The notes: generated from the letters alone by a model not told the origin. Counted from the first letter of the stretch, positions 46,791 to 56,564 are shown. The stretch: 64,000 bases of DNA from Deinococcus hopiensis KR-140 (GCF_900176165.1 NZ_FWWU01000010.1:62001-126000); one strand, 5' to 3'. Numbers and translations are program-made.

Positions 46791-46916
46791 GTGTCCGCTT
46801 CATTCGGCGTGGCGGAATATCCCACCAATGGTGCAACCCCTGCAGAAGTCATTCACGCGGCCGATATCGCGTTGTACCGTGCCAAGAAGAATGGCCGGAA
46901 CCAAGTTTATTCGTAA
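46791..46916 (+). pseudogene. GGDEF-domain C-terminal fragment
   Basis: Reads VSASFGVAEYPTNGATPAEV then IHAADIALYRAKKNGRNQVY and stop. This is the last 41 residues of a diguanylate cyclase (SFGVA and ADxALYxAKxxGRN motifs). The rest of the gene is missing, replaced upstream by R3/R4 elements. Confidence 0.75.
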
Positions 46917-46956
46917 CTACTCACCACAAGAAACACCCTCGTGGTGAGTAGTTACG
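46912..46956. repeat. Hairpin R4, copy 2 (perfect 16 bp)
   Basis: CGTAACTACTCACCAC (46912-46927) pairs exactly with 46941-46956. The stop codon of the GGDEF fragment lies in the left arm. Followed by AAATGACTTC, like copy 3 (AAATTACTTC). Confidence 0.7.
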
Positions 46957-47108
46957 AAATGACTTCGGAAATAACTTCTCTTCATACCTATAAGCACTGC
47001 AATCACGACGCAAAGGCAAAAAGCTCCCTTCAATTCAACTCCCGAACTCCCTCTTCATCTCACCACTCAGCCTGGCAGCGCTGGGAACGAAGAGACCAAT
47101 GTCCGGCG

Positions 47109-47525
47109 TCAGTTCTCAAGACATTTCAGCTGCGGATTCAGGTTGACGGGAGGCGTACCCGGGCGTTTGAGCAGCAGTTGCCAGCTGTTCGGCCCAACCT
47201 TGAGGCGGTACTGCGCGCCGTGTTCCGGGACGGGCAGGGTGACGCCGCAGAGCCAGGAACCGAGCTGCGCGTGATGGATGGTGACGTCGTGCGCGGGGCC
47301 CTGAGGCGTCTGCCTCTGGCTGACGATGGCAAAGACGCACTGCCGCGGGATTCTTCCAGGACTGCACGTCTGGAAGGTCTGGAGAATCCGGTCGCCGGGA
47401 ATGCCTAACCCCACCGAACGGATGCCCAAGGCGGCGGCGAGCGCTTCAGGGCTTGGGCGATGCTGGGGCCGAGCACCGGCGATAGACAGAGACAGAAGCA
47501 GGGCGGCGGCACAGTGGATTCGCAT
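47109..47525 (-). CDS. Small secreted hypothetical protein
   Basis: 138 residues with a signal peptide (MRIHCAAALLLSLSIAGA). Mature part contains SPEALAAALGIRSVGLGIPG and a cysteine-containing beta-rich end (LGSWLCGVTLPVPEHGAQYR, SWQLLLKRPG). Start at 47525 (the frame also begins at 47534). No family recognised. Confidence 0.6.
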   Translation of the reverse strand: MRIHCAAALLLSLSIAGARPQHRPSPEALAAALGIRSVGLGIPGDRILQTFQTCSPGRIPRQCVFAIVSQRQTPQGPAHDVTIHHAQLGSWLCGVTLPVPEHGAQYRLKVGPNSWQLLLKRPGTPPVNLNPQLKCLEN

Positions 47526-47617
47526 AGGGAGCAACCTTGGAGAGCACGGTAGCTGCTGAGAGGGGGGGATGCAACCCGTCTGAATCCGCTGGAGTTTTCG
47601 TTTGACGGTCTGTTCTC

Positions 47618-48000
47618 TCAGCCCGTCCCCTGAGCGTCGATCGTTGCCTTTCTGGACCGGTGTGCAGCGCTTTTCTTCGCTGGTGTCGACGCGCCGACCA
47701 CCAGTTCAGCTTTCGCTGTGCTTTTGCGCTTGGCAGGTGCTGTGGGCGCTGCCCCGGCGTTGTCTTTCACCACCCGGGGGGCACGCTTTTTCCCTGCTCC
47801 GGGTCTGGAGCCGGCTGTGCTCCTGCTCCACCCGCTGTCCGGCGCGCCGAGAATGCCCAGCGCGTCAATGAACGTCCCCCCACGGCCGAACAGCCCCACC
47901 AGCGTCATGTCGGTCGGCACATCGGGCGCGAACTCATGCTGGCCGTCGTCACCGCCGAACCCCTTCGACTTGCGCTCCCGCTTGGGCGCGGTACCAGGAA
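47618..48000 (-). pseudogene. Jacalin-like lectin C-terminal fragment with basic tail
   Basis: The minus strand reads FGGDDGQHEFAPDVP, then TLVGLFGRGGTFIDALGIL, which resembles the last strands of jacalin-like lectin domains (G-R-x-G-x-x-x-DA-x-G). A Lys/Ala-rich tail follows (PAKRKSTAKAE). No start is found; the 5' end meets the YetF fragment's promoter region. Lectin assignment rests on a short motif. Confidence 0.45.
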
Positions 48001-48058
48001 GCCCTTAAACCCTGTTGACGCTCTGTCCCTTTCTGCCTTTGTCTTCAGGCCACACCTC

Positions 48059-48466
48059 ATGAGTTTGGGAAGCGCAGGGACCGTTCCCTTCGACATCGCG
48101 CGCATATTTCTGGGTGACGCCCCACCGCTCTTCCTGCTGGAGATCGTGTTCCGCACCGCCCTGATGTTCCTGTGGCTGGTCTTCCTGCTCCGCATCACCG
48201 GCAAGCGCGGCCTGGCCCAGCTCAGCCCACTGGAGCTCGCCAGTGTCATCGGGCCCGGTTCCGCTGCCGGTGACCCCATGTTGTTCTACCCGGAAGTCTC
48301 CCCGCTGCGCGCCATGCTGGTCCTGGCCCTCATCGCCGCCTTCCAACGGCTGCTGTCCTTCCTGGTCATCCGCAGTGAACGCGTCGAAACTGCCCCCCCT
48401 CGGGTCACGCAGGCTGATCTTCAGCTTTTTGGCAGATGCGCCGCATTTCGCCCCTGGATATGTTGA
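48059..48466 (+). pseudogene. YetF/DUF421-type membrane protein, truncated
   Basis: Begins MSLGSAGTVPFDIARIF, then two to three membrane helices (FRTALMFLWLVFLLRITGKR, AMLVLALIAAFQRLLSFLVI) and the family motif TGKRGLAQLSPLELASVIGP with GSAAGDPM. The soluble C-terminal DUF421 domain is missing; the frame runs into the next gene at about 48425. Probably a 3'-deleted gene. Confidence 0.65.
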
Positions 48467-48471
48467 GTGGA

Positions 48472-48993
48472 ATGGAATTGTTTCTGACGCAAAGCTTGAA
48501 AGCCACCACCCCGGAGATTGGAGAAGCGCTCTGGCGGCTGGGCGAAGCACGGACGCGCACGCGAGAGCGGGTGAACAAGATCGGTGAGGTGGACTGGACC
48601 GCCGGTCCGGGGCTGAGCAGCGTGGGTGATCTCCTCTACCACATCGCTGCCATTGAACTCGACTGGCTGGCCGTCGAGGTCTGCGGCGACGTGTTTCCGC
48701 CCGGCTGGAATGCCTGGTTTCCTGTAGACGTGCGGAGTTCCGACGGCCGGTTGACCCAGATGCGGGGTGAAGCTCTGGAACGTCACCTGGAGCGGCTGGC
48801 CTGGGTGCGCGCAGAACTCGTGAAGACGTTTGAGGTCATGACGCCTGAGGACTACCACCGTCCGCGCGAGCTCAGCGCCTATACCGTCACGCCCGCGTGG
48901 GTCCTCCACCACCTCACCCTACACGAGGCGCACCACGCGGGGCAGATCGCTTTCCTGGGACACCTGCACCGGGCTGCACCGGGCCCAGCCTGA
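48472..48993 (+). CDS. DinB-family protein
   Basis: A 173-residue DinB-type four-helix bundle. Histidine positions suit metal binding: GDLLYHIAAIELDWLAVE and HHLTLHEAHHAGQIAFLGHL. GAGTGGA precedes the ATG at 48472; an earlier in-frame ATG (48436) lies within the truncated YetF gene. Paralogue of 32574-33062, with low identity. Function unknown. Confidence 0.85.
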   Translation: MELFLTQSLKATTPEIGEALWRLGEARTRTRERVNKIGEVDWTAGPGLSSVGDLLYHIAAIELDWLAVEVCGDVFPPGWNAWFPVDVRSSDGRLTQMRGEALERHLERLAWVRAELVKTFEVMTPEDYHRPRELSAYTVTPAWVLHHLTLHEAHHAGQIAFLGHLHRAAPGPA

Positions 48994-49645
48994 TCCTCCG
49001 CTGCTGCACTGGACCGGTTGTCCTACATCGGCCCTACAGAAGGCGTCCTGAACCTGAACGAGGTTGCCCCGGGTGCCCAGCCATCTCAAGCCCTAGAGGC
49101 AGCCGGACCACCGTTCTGGAGTGGGTGGCCGCGCTCATGGGGGCGAGGTGGGTCCGCCGCTGCCCTGCCCGGGCGGGGAGGTGACGCCCATCACGCTGGA
49201 CGGCGCCGAGGTCACGCCCGTGTTCAGCGTTCCACCTCTCGTGCGGTGTGTGGCAGGCGGGAGAGGCCGCACACGGGTGGTCTGCACACGCCCCTCTCGG
49301 TCGAGGCAGGCCTGGGGAATGCACTGAGGTCTTGCAGGAGACAGCTCTGGACGCGTGCTGATCACGCCAGGAGTGCAGTCCGCCACAGCACCGGGCTTCT
49401 CGCGTTACACGCGAGGCGGCGCGTGCTCCGGGCAAACAGATCTCCATCGCCAGGCCGGTGGGTGCGCTTTTGACACCGGCTCAGGACCAAACAGCCCTGA
49501 AGACCTGCCGCGCAGTAGGGGCGAGGTGCGGCTCAGCATCAGCCGTCTTTCTCGATATGCACGGCGGACATCTTGGGCAGTGCCGCCCCTGAGCGCGGCG
49601 TCCCGGGCCCGCCAAACGGCGTATGCGGCGTGCGGCAGGTCTGCC
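48994..49645. other. No clear gene
   Basis: A possible fragment (LPCPGGEVTPITLDGAEVTP, about 49170) reads like protein but lacks context. Otherwise nothing recognised. Confidence 0.35.
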
Positions 49646-49661
49646 TACACTGCACGCCATG
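49646..49661 (+). promoter_or_regulatory. -10 box for a leaderless message
   Basis: TACACT (49646-49651) lies seven bases before ATG 49659, the same geometry as at 43870. Confidence 0.55.
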
Positions 49662-50534
49662 ACGTACGGTATAACGCCGCCCGAACGGCAGATTGACCTG
49701 CGCCTCCCGGATGGACGGGTGTTCGCTTGGTCCGAATGGGGCCCTCAGAATGGGCGTCCAGTGGTGTTCTGTACTGGCGCGGCGATGAGCGGTGCGCTCG
49801 GCTTCGGCGCGGGTGTGCTGAGTGCGCTGGATGTCCGGCTGATCGTGCCGGACCGGCCTGGTCTGGGCCGAAGTGACCCACATCCCAAAAAGACCCTGCT
49901 CAGTTGGGTGGCGGACGTGAGGTGTTTGTTGCACACGGCCCGCCTGGGTGATGCCCGCGTGGTGGGCTTCTCGCAGGGAGCGCCGTTCGCGCTGGCCCTG
50001 GCCGGAGCGGACCTGGTGGGGGCAGCCGCGCTGGTATCCCCGCAGGATGACCTGAGGCACCCTGCCCTGACGCCCTTGCTGTCACCGGACGTGGCGAACA
50101 TGGTGAGCGCGATTGCCACTGACCCGGACGGCTTCGAGGCTGCCTTCGCCGACTTCGCCACGGCAGGGGGCCTGTGGGAGCTGATCTTGGGCATGAGCGG
50201 CGAACGTGACCGCGCGGTGTACCTCGACCCGACCTTCCATGCGGCGTACCGTCAGGCCCTTGCTGAAGGCTTCGCGCGCGGCGCACGCCCGTACGCCCGT
50301 GATCTCGTGAACGCCCTGGCGCCGTGGCCGTACGAGCCCGAAGAGATGCGCATTCCGGTGGACCTTTGGTTCGGCGGTCAGGACGCCAGTACCGTACACT
50401 CCCCGGATTTCGGCATGACCCTCGCCAGTCGGCTGCCGTACGCCACACGCGTCCTTGACGCAAACGAGGGCGCGTCGATCTTGTGGACGCGTGCGTACGA
50501 GATTCTTCAGGCGCTGCTCGCGCACACCCCCTGA
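49659..50534 (+). CDS. Alpha/beta hydrolase
   Basis: 291 residues with the alpha/beta hydrolase fold. Nucleophile elbow VVGFSQGAPFA (GxSxG), oxyanion region VVFCTGAAMSG, and acid Asp in WFGGQDAS. At the place of the usual GxH the sequence reads NEGASILWTRAYEIL, so the catalytic His is not evident there. Activity may be altered, or another His serves. ATG 49659 follows a -10 box directly. Substrate unknown. Confidence 0.82.
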   Translation: MTYGITPPERQIDLRLPDGRVFAWSEWGPQNGRPVVFCTGAAMSGALGFGAGVLSALDVRLIVPDRPGLGRSDPHPKKTLLSWVADVRCLLHTARLGDARVVGFSQGAPFALALAGADLVGAAALVSPQDDLRHPALTPLLSPDVANMVSAIATDPDGFEAAFADFATAGGLWELILGMSGERDRAVYLDPTFHAAYRQALAEGFARGARPYARDLVNALAPWPYEPEEMRIPVDLWFGGQDASTVHSPDFGMTLASRLPYATRVLDANEGASILWTRAYEILQALLAHTP

Positions 50535-50559
50535 ACCAATCGGGAGGGCGGAGGGTCTT

Positions 50560-51064
50560 GGCGGTCAAGGCCGACGCTCCAACAGCGCTGATCATCTGGC
50601 TGCCATCGCCAGGGCCAGTCATGACTCCATCGTCGGCACAGACCTTCATCACACCAGCCGCTCCTGGAACGCAGGAGCCACGCGGTTGTCCGGCTATACG
50701 GCGGCTGAAGCCATCGGTCAGCCCATCACGCTGTTTGTCCCACCTGAATGGCAAGCTGACAGCACGAGCACCTTGAGCAAGATCGCAGAAGGTGAGCGGA
50801 TTGAAGCGTCCGAGTTGACTGGCGCAGGAAACGCCCCTGATCGTCCTCACCGCACGCAGATTGAGGCGCAGAACGAGTGGAGGGATTTAAGCCATTGTCA
50901 CCCGTCACCCCGTCAGTGCGGATCTCGCGTTTTCGGGCGACGTGACGGCAGCGGTCGATCACCTGATGGCGTGCGCTGACGGAGCCCTCTATGTGGCCAA
51001 AGCCGCAGGGAGGAATCGGTGCGTTGCCTTTCACGGAGCCAATCCGTTGGGTAAGGTGACGTGA
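50560..51064 (+). pseudogene. PAS-GGDEF protein, internally deleted
   Basis: First part: DHLAAIARASHDSIVGTDLH, SWNAGATRLSGYTAAEAIGQ and PITLFVPPEWQADS, a PAS domain. After a frame change near 50885 the end reads HLMACADGALYVAKAAGRNR, the last motif of a GGDEF domain. The catalytic GG(D/E)EF part is deleted. No start codon is clear. Confidence 0.65.
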
Positions 51065-51343
51065 ACGGCGGTATTGCCTGCCTCTGATGAAGGAGGCAGC
51101 CCGCGCCTTTGGGCACAACTCGGCATCTTCTGCTTCGGCTGGGAGGTGACCCCTGGGTCGCCTTCCTCTTTGGCTTTCTGCAGGGGGGTCCTCTCCCCTG
51201 TCGTTTCCTGGTGCCGTGGGGCTCCCCGCCGCCCTGAGGGCTGCGTGCGCTGGAGCGTGGCGCCACTTATGCGCCGGGACGACGGCAGGTTCTCGCGATC
51301 CACAGCAGTGGCAGGTATGAGCGCGAGGACGCCCACCCCCTAC

Positions 51344-51614
51344 CTGTACTTCGGGGAATACTCACGGGCCACGCCGAAGCTGTCCTGGACGTGACCCAGT
51401 CCTGTAGGCCTGAGCGCTCAGGGGCAAACGGTGCCGTGTTGAACCCCCGGCTCTGGGCTTCACGAGTGGGGCCGTACCCCCATTCCTCCGCCAGATTGAA
51501 GGGCGGTCGCTCCTTCCCTGGCCCACAGCACGAAGTGGTTTCAACAGTGCACGGGCCCATAAATGCTGTGCCAGACAGCATATGCATACTCCTCTGAATT
51601 TCTCCGGAGTATAG
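51344..51614 (-). repeat. R3 element, intact copy
   Basis: A 271-bp element with ends CTGTACTTCGGGGAATAC and, inverted, CTATACTCCGGAGAAATTC. CTAC flanks both sides (51340-51343 and 51615-51618), a likely 4-bp target duplication. It matches, in two separated parts, 45671-45852 and 46594-46691. No credible gene inside. Confidence 0.75.
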
Positions 51615-51698
51615 CTACGGGCTCCTCGCAAGGCTGTCAGCGGCGTCTTATGACGTCTGATGTTCCCCCCTACAGCAAGGTGGAACTTCCCTCACCCA

Positions 51699-52751
51699 TC
51701 ATGACAAAGGAGAGGCGTCCGTTTGCCATTGGTCACGTCCCAGCGATTTGGCCCGGTACAGCAGGGCGTCCGCCCGCTGCAGCAGGCTGCGCACGTCATC
51801 ACCCGGCTGTCCCGCCGTCACGCCGAAGCTCGCTGTGAACATCGGCAGGCCGTCCAGCCGTGTCTCACGCACGGACTGGCGAAACCGCGCCGTAATCTGC
51901 TCCGCCTGAACGGCGTTCACCCCGCGCAACAGCACCAGAAATTCTTCCCCGCCCCAGCGAGCCACCCAGTCACCCTCCCGTATTCCTGCCTTCAACACCG
52001 CGGCCATGCGTTGCAACACCTGATCGCCTGCGTCATGCCCGTACCGATCATTGATGGCCTTGAAATGATCGAGGTCCAGCAGCACTACGGCGAAAGGGCG
52101 GCCATCCTTCCGCTCCTCCAACACCTGTTGAAGCCGGTCGTACATCGCCCTGCGGTTGAACAGACCTGTCAGCGAATCGGTGAGGGCCAGCGTTCGGTAC
52201 TGCAACCCTTCCGTCCGTTCGCTGGTGATCTGCCGACCAAAAATGCCCAGTTGCAGGATGAGCAGGACCACCACCGACATTTCAACCAGCAGGGTGAAGT
52301 CTTGAGGCGCCGGCCGGGTCAGGATCAGCGTGAGGTACGCCAGCATGATCACGCCCATCCAGAGCAGTGCAGGGCGCAGAGGAAGGTTCGTGACCGTTGC
52401 CAAGATGACGAACAAGCCAATGAAATACAGCCGAGGTTCGGGCAGCGCAGGGCTCTGAAACTGTTGAATCAACTGAATGACCAGCACCAGCGAGACGCTG
52501 AAGGTCACCAGGAGATCCAGGAAGCGCAAGGTAATGCGGCGCGACAGCAAAGCGGCAAGAATGGCCCCGCAAAACAGAGCGCCGAACGTGGACTCCCATC
52601 CATGGGACGTGGTGGGGCCGCGCTGGAGATGGTCGTACAAGGCCACGCCCGCCTCCCCCAGAAGAATCATCCCGGTCATGCTGACGTAGAAGCGGTAGCG
52701 CCACGCCTCGGCGTCCAGGCCCGAGAACTTTCGTCTGTTCTGCCGGCCCAT
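51699..52751 (-). CDS. Membrane diguanylate cyclase
   Basis: A 350-residue inner-membrane c-di-GMP synthase. Residues about 20-175 have six hydrophobic helices (for example YVSMTGMILLGEAGVALYD, LLVTFSVSLVLVIQLI, VVVLLILQLGIFG). Residues about 190-345 are GGDEF: DSLTGLFNRRAMYDRL, DLDHFKAINDRYGHDAGD, active site RWGGEEF, SFGVTAG and ADALLYRAKSLGRD. The inhibitory RxxD (REGD) is five residues before GGEEF. The frame extends 450 bp upstream but with no domain; 52751 starts just ahead of the first helix. Confidence 0.9.
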   Translation of the reverse strand: MGRQNRRKFSGLDAEAWRYRFYVSMTGMILLGEAGVALYDHLQRGPTTSHGWESTFGALFCGAILAALLSRRITLRFLDLLVTFSVSLVLVIQLIQQFQSPALPEPRLYFIGLFVILATVTNLPLRPALLWMGVIMLAYLTLILTRPAPQDFTLLVEMSVVVLLILQLGIFGRQITSERTEGLQYRTLALTDSLTGLFNRRAMYDRLQQVLEERKDGRPFAVVLLDLDHFKAINDRYGHDAGDQVLQRMAAVLKAGIREGDWVARWGGEEFLVLLRGVNAVQAEQITARFRQSVRETRLDGLPMFTASFGVTAGQPGDDVRSLLQRADALLYRAKSLGRDQWQTDASPLS

Positions 52752-53025
52752 ACCGGCATCGTAAGGAGGTCTCTCTTTCTCATCTATGACGCCCAAATGA
52801 GGGGAGGGCGCTGGGCATGGCGGGAAGAATGTGCTCATTCGGCGCAAGGACAGCAAAACGACGAACATGCAGGTGGCCCGGGCAGGAGAGTGCCTGCGCT
52901 CCCGCTCAGCTCTTGCCGCTGCTCCAGTGCCCCTTACAGGAGGGCTGATGCGCCGTCCGGCCCACCAGCGTTCAACCGTGAGAGACGGCGGCTTTCTCCG
53001 CCTTTGCGCATGCTCTTCTCCATCC

Positions 53026-54168
53026 ATGCAACTCTGGAACGCGCGTGCCCTCCTGGGCATGTTGATGCTGGCGTCTTCTGCCCAGGCGAAGACTTGAGCA
53101 CCGTCTTGAAGTTCGGCCCACGTGTGGCCGGAACTGAAGCCAATGAGAAGGCCCGGGCCTACTTCGAATCCCAGTTTCGGGCGCTTGGCTAAACCACCCA
53201 CCGCGACGTCTTCACGTATCCCCGGTTCGGTGATCTGGGCTCGGATGTCCGTTTGGGCAGGAGCACCCTTCCAGCGCGCTGTAAGGCAGCACTGGCGGGA
53301 CAGTGACAGCGCGAGTCGTACGGGTCCCGGGCGTGGACGCCCCGGAGAACTTCCGTACCGTGAACGTCCGCGGTCAGGTGGGGGTGCAGCGCGGCCAGAT
53401 CCCGTTCCTCGAAAAGGCCAAGAACGCCCTTGCGGTGCGTGCGGCCGGGCTGATCGTGGTGAACAATGAAGCCAAGGAGCTGCAGGGTCGTCTCGGTGAA
53501 CGCCTGACTTTACCCGCCCTCACGGTAACCAGCACTGCGGGCACGGCCCTGCAGGACGGTCAACAGATCACCCTGAACGTTCGGGTACGTGACAGTAGGT
53601 GCGCGGTGTCAACGTGGTGGCGTTCAAGTGGGGTGTCACCCGCCCGGAAATTGTGTTTGGGAGTCGCCTGGACTCGGTGTTCCGTTCTCCTGGTGCCAAC
53701 GACAATCTGTCGGGTACCGCTGCCGTGGTCGAACTTGCCCGCCGTGCGGTCCACACCCCACTTGCCCAGCGGAGCTTCTTCGCGCTGTTCGACGGAGAGG
53801 AGGACGGCCTCCGTGGCTCACGCACTTTTGTTCAGGAGAACCCAGCGCTGGTGCAGGGACTGAAGACCATGTTCAACTTCGACATGGTCGGGGTGAATGC
53901 CGCACCACTCCGTGTGACGGGCGAACGCCAGCTCGTCGACACCCCACGGCAGGCCGCGCAGATTGCTGGCTCCTCCCCAGACCAGGGCAGCGACCAGGTG
54001 CCTTTTGCACAGGCGGGTATTCCCACACTGTTCTTCCACCGGGGGCTGGACGCCAACTATCACCAGCCGACGGATGCGCTGGCCAACCCGGAACTCATTC
54101 GGGCTACGGTAGGAGCCACATTGAAGACCGCCGGCGCTGCGTTGAAGCCGACCTCTACGGGGCGCTAG
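53026..54168 (+). pseudogene. M28 family metallopeptidase, frameshifted
   Basis: Starts with a signal peptide (MQLWNARALLGMLMLASSA), shifts frame to KFGPRVAGTEANEKARAYFE, and hits a stop. A PA-like insert follows (GQIPFLEKAKNALAVRAAGL, IVVNNEAKEL), then another stop. The core is GSRLDSVFRSPGANDNLSG, FFALFDGEEDGLRGS, FNFDMVG and HQPTDALANPELI. The zinc ligand His of GxHxDSV is Arg here, so even a repaired gene would be impaired. A terminator follows. Confidence 0.8.
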
Positions 54169-54799
54169 ATGTGCCAGGAGAGGGATGACCGCAGAGCGAC
54201 CTGGAAGCCGAAATGGGCGTGAGGACTTCTACTGGCGCTGGGGAAGAAGAGTTGAGCGCAGCTCCTGAGGGTTGACCCCGTTTGGCCTGCTCTCTTTGAG
54301 CCGGCCTCACGCATCTTCCCCTCAACATCCCAGAGAAGAAGGAACCGCTTGAAAAGCAAGGCACCCGGTATCAACGCGGGCGCCTTTTCGCTTCTCCTGA
54401 TGGGCATAAATGATTTTTAAGAAAAAACAGGATAGTATTTACGTTCAGAACATACCACACGCGTCAAGACCTCTCGGAGGAGGACTTCCCACTTCACCGG
54501 TAGGGCCTCCGCCACTTTCGCCCTGGGGTTGGAAAAACCCCGCAAGCTCTGAGGGTGCAGGTACAGCGACACCCGGTGGGCCACACATCCCAGATCCGTC
54601 TCCTGCGCTTTAGGACAGCTGAGCAGAGCAGTCACCCGCTTCCCTGCAGCATCGGGACAACCTGCAGCTTGTGCTGAGCTGCTTCCTGAAGGGTTGGGGA
54701 TCTCCGGTTTCTCCAGGCCGGGAGCCTCAAGCGTCGGACGTCTCCGCTTGTCACGCTTCACGCTGCCCGAGAGCGGAGGCAGGGGGTACGTTGTGGGGG
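54169..54799. other. Intergenic, one terminator, no gene
   Basis: Apart from the hairpin at 54358 nothing is recognised; the region ends at an IS5/IS427 fragment. Confidence 0.45.
54358..54388 (+). terminator. Hairpin terminator
   Basis: AAGGCACCCG and CGGGCGCCTT (one G-T pair) around GTATCAACG, followed by TTCG. It is 190 bp after the M28 relic. Confidence 0.6.
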
Positions 54800-54948
54800 T
54801 CAGCCCCTGGAGGCCACAAGGTACGTCTGACGCGCTGGGAGAAGCGTCAAGCCCTGTATCCCGGCTTTGTCGAGTTGACGGCTTGCCTCAGCATTTGGCG
54901 CAAACTCACCCCCGATGCACCGCTTAAAACATCTTCCGAGTAGGCCAG
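54800..54948 (+). mobile_element. IS427-type IS fragment (3' end)
   Basis: Encodes RLTRWEKRQALYPGFVELTA then CLSIWRKLTPDAPLK, almost the same as the transposase C-terminus of the element at 11942-12882. The end ACATCTTCCGAGTAGG is a degraded terminal repeat. It truncates the HsdM gene that follows. Confidence 0.75.
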
Positions 54949-55493
54949 TAGGGGTGCGCGGCAATGAGGAAACTGCCCGTCCCTGCAGCGGGGTCCTGAA
55001 TGCGGTCCTCGCCCGCCCGTCGGCTTCATCGACGCGACAATCGCGTCGGTCGGGGGCCTGGGCGTGAAGTACTGGCCTGCGCCGCTCTTCTTCTCGTCGG
55101 CGTTCTTCGCGAGTAGACCTTTATACAGGTCCCCGCAGCCTTCCTCGCGGGCGCTGTACCAGTCCAGAGCACGGATGTCCGTCACGGACTTGCGGATCGT
55201 CACAAGCTTGCGGATGAAGCTGCTGGCGTCCGCGTAGATCTGCCGAACAAGCGGTGAGCCCTTCGTGCCCAGCTCCAGCAGGGTACGGCGGTAACGCCCG
55301 AACAGGCCCGGGGCGCTCAGGTTCAGCGGGTCGCCTCAGCGGTACCCCCATCCGGCAGCTGGTCTTCTGTACCAGTCTTCTTGGCCAGCTTCAGGAACAG
55401 CAGATAGATCAGTTCCGTGACGTACTGGCGGTAGGTCGCGCCGTCATTCCAGCGGTTCCAGAGTTTCTGGACGACATCGGCTGTTTTGATCAT
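54949..55493 (-). pseudogene. hsdM: Type I restriction methylase HsdM, truncated
   Basis: Starts at 55493 MIKTADVVQKLWNRWNDGAT, then YVTELIYLLFLKLAKKTG. After a frameshift come IRALDWYSAREEGCGDLYKG and SGAGQYFTPRPPTDAIV (motif X region). After another shift comes DPAAGTGSFLIAAHPYW (motif I, SAM binding). The NPPF motif and everything beyond are removed by the IS fragment. No HsdR or HsdS is present. A dead restriction-modification gene. Confidence 0.8.
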
Positions 55494-55567
55494 GGGGCCT
55501 TGAGGGGTGGGGAGAGGTCGGTGTTCTGAGCGAGCCCCGGACACTGGCCTGGAACCGAACGGCTTTA

Positions 55568-55691
55568 TGGCATTTGTCCGAATTACGCCGTCGTTGGGAA
55601 GGTACCCCTCATGGCGCCATTCTCCCCAATGCGCATTCAACCTCGCTCGCCGGGCGCCGTCAAAAAGAAGTCCTCCCTTTGACAAATGCTC
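55568..55691 (+). repeat. MITE family R1, copy 5
   Basis: 124 bp with end repeats GGCATTTGTC and GACAAATGC, left TA at 55566-55567 (right flank GA), and the palindromic core with GGCGCCATTC. Lies 75 bp upstream of the HsdM start. Confidence 0.8.
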
Positions 55692-55726
55692 GAGGAGCCC
55701 TGCTCCAGGCGTGCCGGATCAGCGCG

Positions 55727-56047
55727 TCACCCGGAGACCTCCCTGGCTTCCACCGGGTAATCCATGACCACCACGCTCTCCACGAGGCCGTCCAGCCACT
55801 GCACGAAGGCCTGGTGCGCTGGATGGGGCAAATAGCCCTTGAGGGCGTCCCGATCTTCAAAGGTGATTCGCAGGCCCAGGGTGTAATCGTGAATGTTCTG
55901 AACTTCTTCCGTTTCATTGATGCCTGCGGAGAGACCAACAATGCCCGGAATCTGCTCCCTGAACTCCAGGATGGCCCCCACCAGCTCTGTTTGCTTTTCG
56001 GGAGACAGCGGCTCCTTGAATCGGAAAATGACGATGTGCTCGAACAT
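55727..56047 (-). CDS. Dabb (stress-responsive A/B barrel) protein
   Basis: 106 residues, a single ferredoxin-like Dabb domain: MFEHIVIFRFKEPLSPEKQ, EFREQIPGIVGLSAGIN, HDYTLGLRITFEDRDALKGY, HPAHQAFVQWL and VVVMDYP. These usually dimerise; some act in cofactor or oxidative pathways. ATG 56047 preceded by AAAGGATG nine bases away; an in-frame GTG at 56056 is less likely. Confidence 0.88.
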   Translation of the reverse strand: MFEHIVIFRFKEPLSPEKQTELVGAILEFREQIPGIVGLSAGINETEEVQNIHDYTLGLRITFEDRDALKGYLPHPAHQAFVQWLDGLVESVVVMDYPVEAREVSG

Positions 56048-56251
56048 AACGTCCACATCCTTTCACAGCTCCCAGACATTGGAGTGGTCCTGGAAAAGCA
56101 CCCCACCATACGGACCCAGGGGCCGGTGAATCGTTGCGAAGGGAAGGGTCACGCCTGAGACGCACCTCTTCCCCGCTCGGGCGGATGCGGCCCACACCGC
56201 CTGCGTCAGCTGAGCCACCGCGAAATCCAGCAGACCGCCGAACACCTCACT

Positions 56252-56336
56252 TCATACGGTTTGCGGGATCATCCGTTCCCTCCCCTCCGCTCGGGTCATT
56301 CTGTCGTTTCGCAACTGACCAACCGCAATCCTTACG
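56252..56336 (+). repeat. Dispersed repeat R2, copy D (internally deleted)
   Basis: CATACGGTTTGCGGGATCAT at the left and ACCAACCGCAATCC at the right, with the middle removed. 560 bp from an R1 MITE. Confidence 0.6.
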
Positions 56337-56564
56337 AAACAGATAGAGAGCTGGAGTTCCGCAGCGTCAGGGCCTACGGAACTCCAGCCTGGTCCCATGG
56401 CCGTCGTCACACCGGCGCGCAGCGGCCAGATCGGTTCCTCGCGTGTCATGCTGGCCCACTCACCGTTCGTGCGCTGGGCGCGGTGCAGCACCCGCTCCTG
56501 GGTGCTGCTGGGCAGGGCGCGGCCAGTGAGGAGGTCCGTCACGCCCTGGAGAGTTCGCACCCGG
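56337..56564. other. No clear gene
   Basis: A minus-strand frame (MRTLQGVTDLLTGRALPSS, from 56560) is open but runs into R2. No motif. Confidence 0.35.

Noticed and set aside
51723..53192. 489-residue plus-strand frame
   Set aside because: Antisense to the diguanylate cyclase; Gln/Arg-rich shadow.
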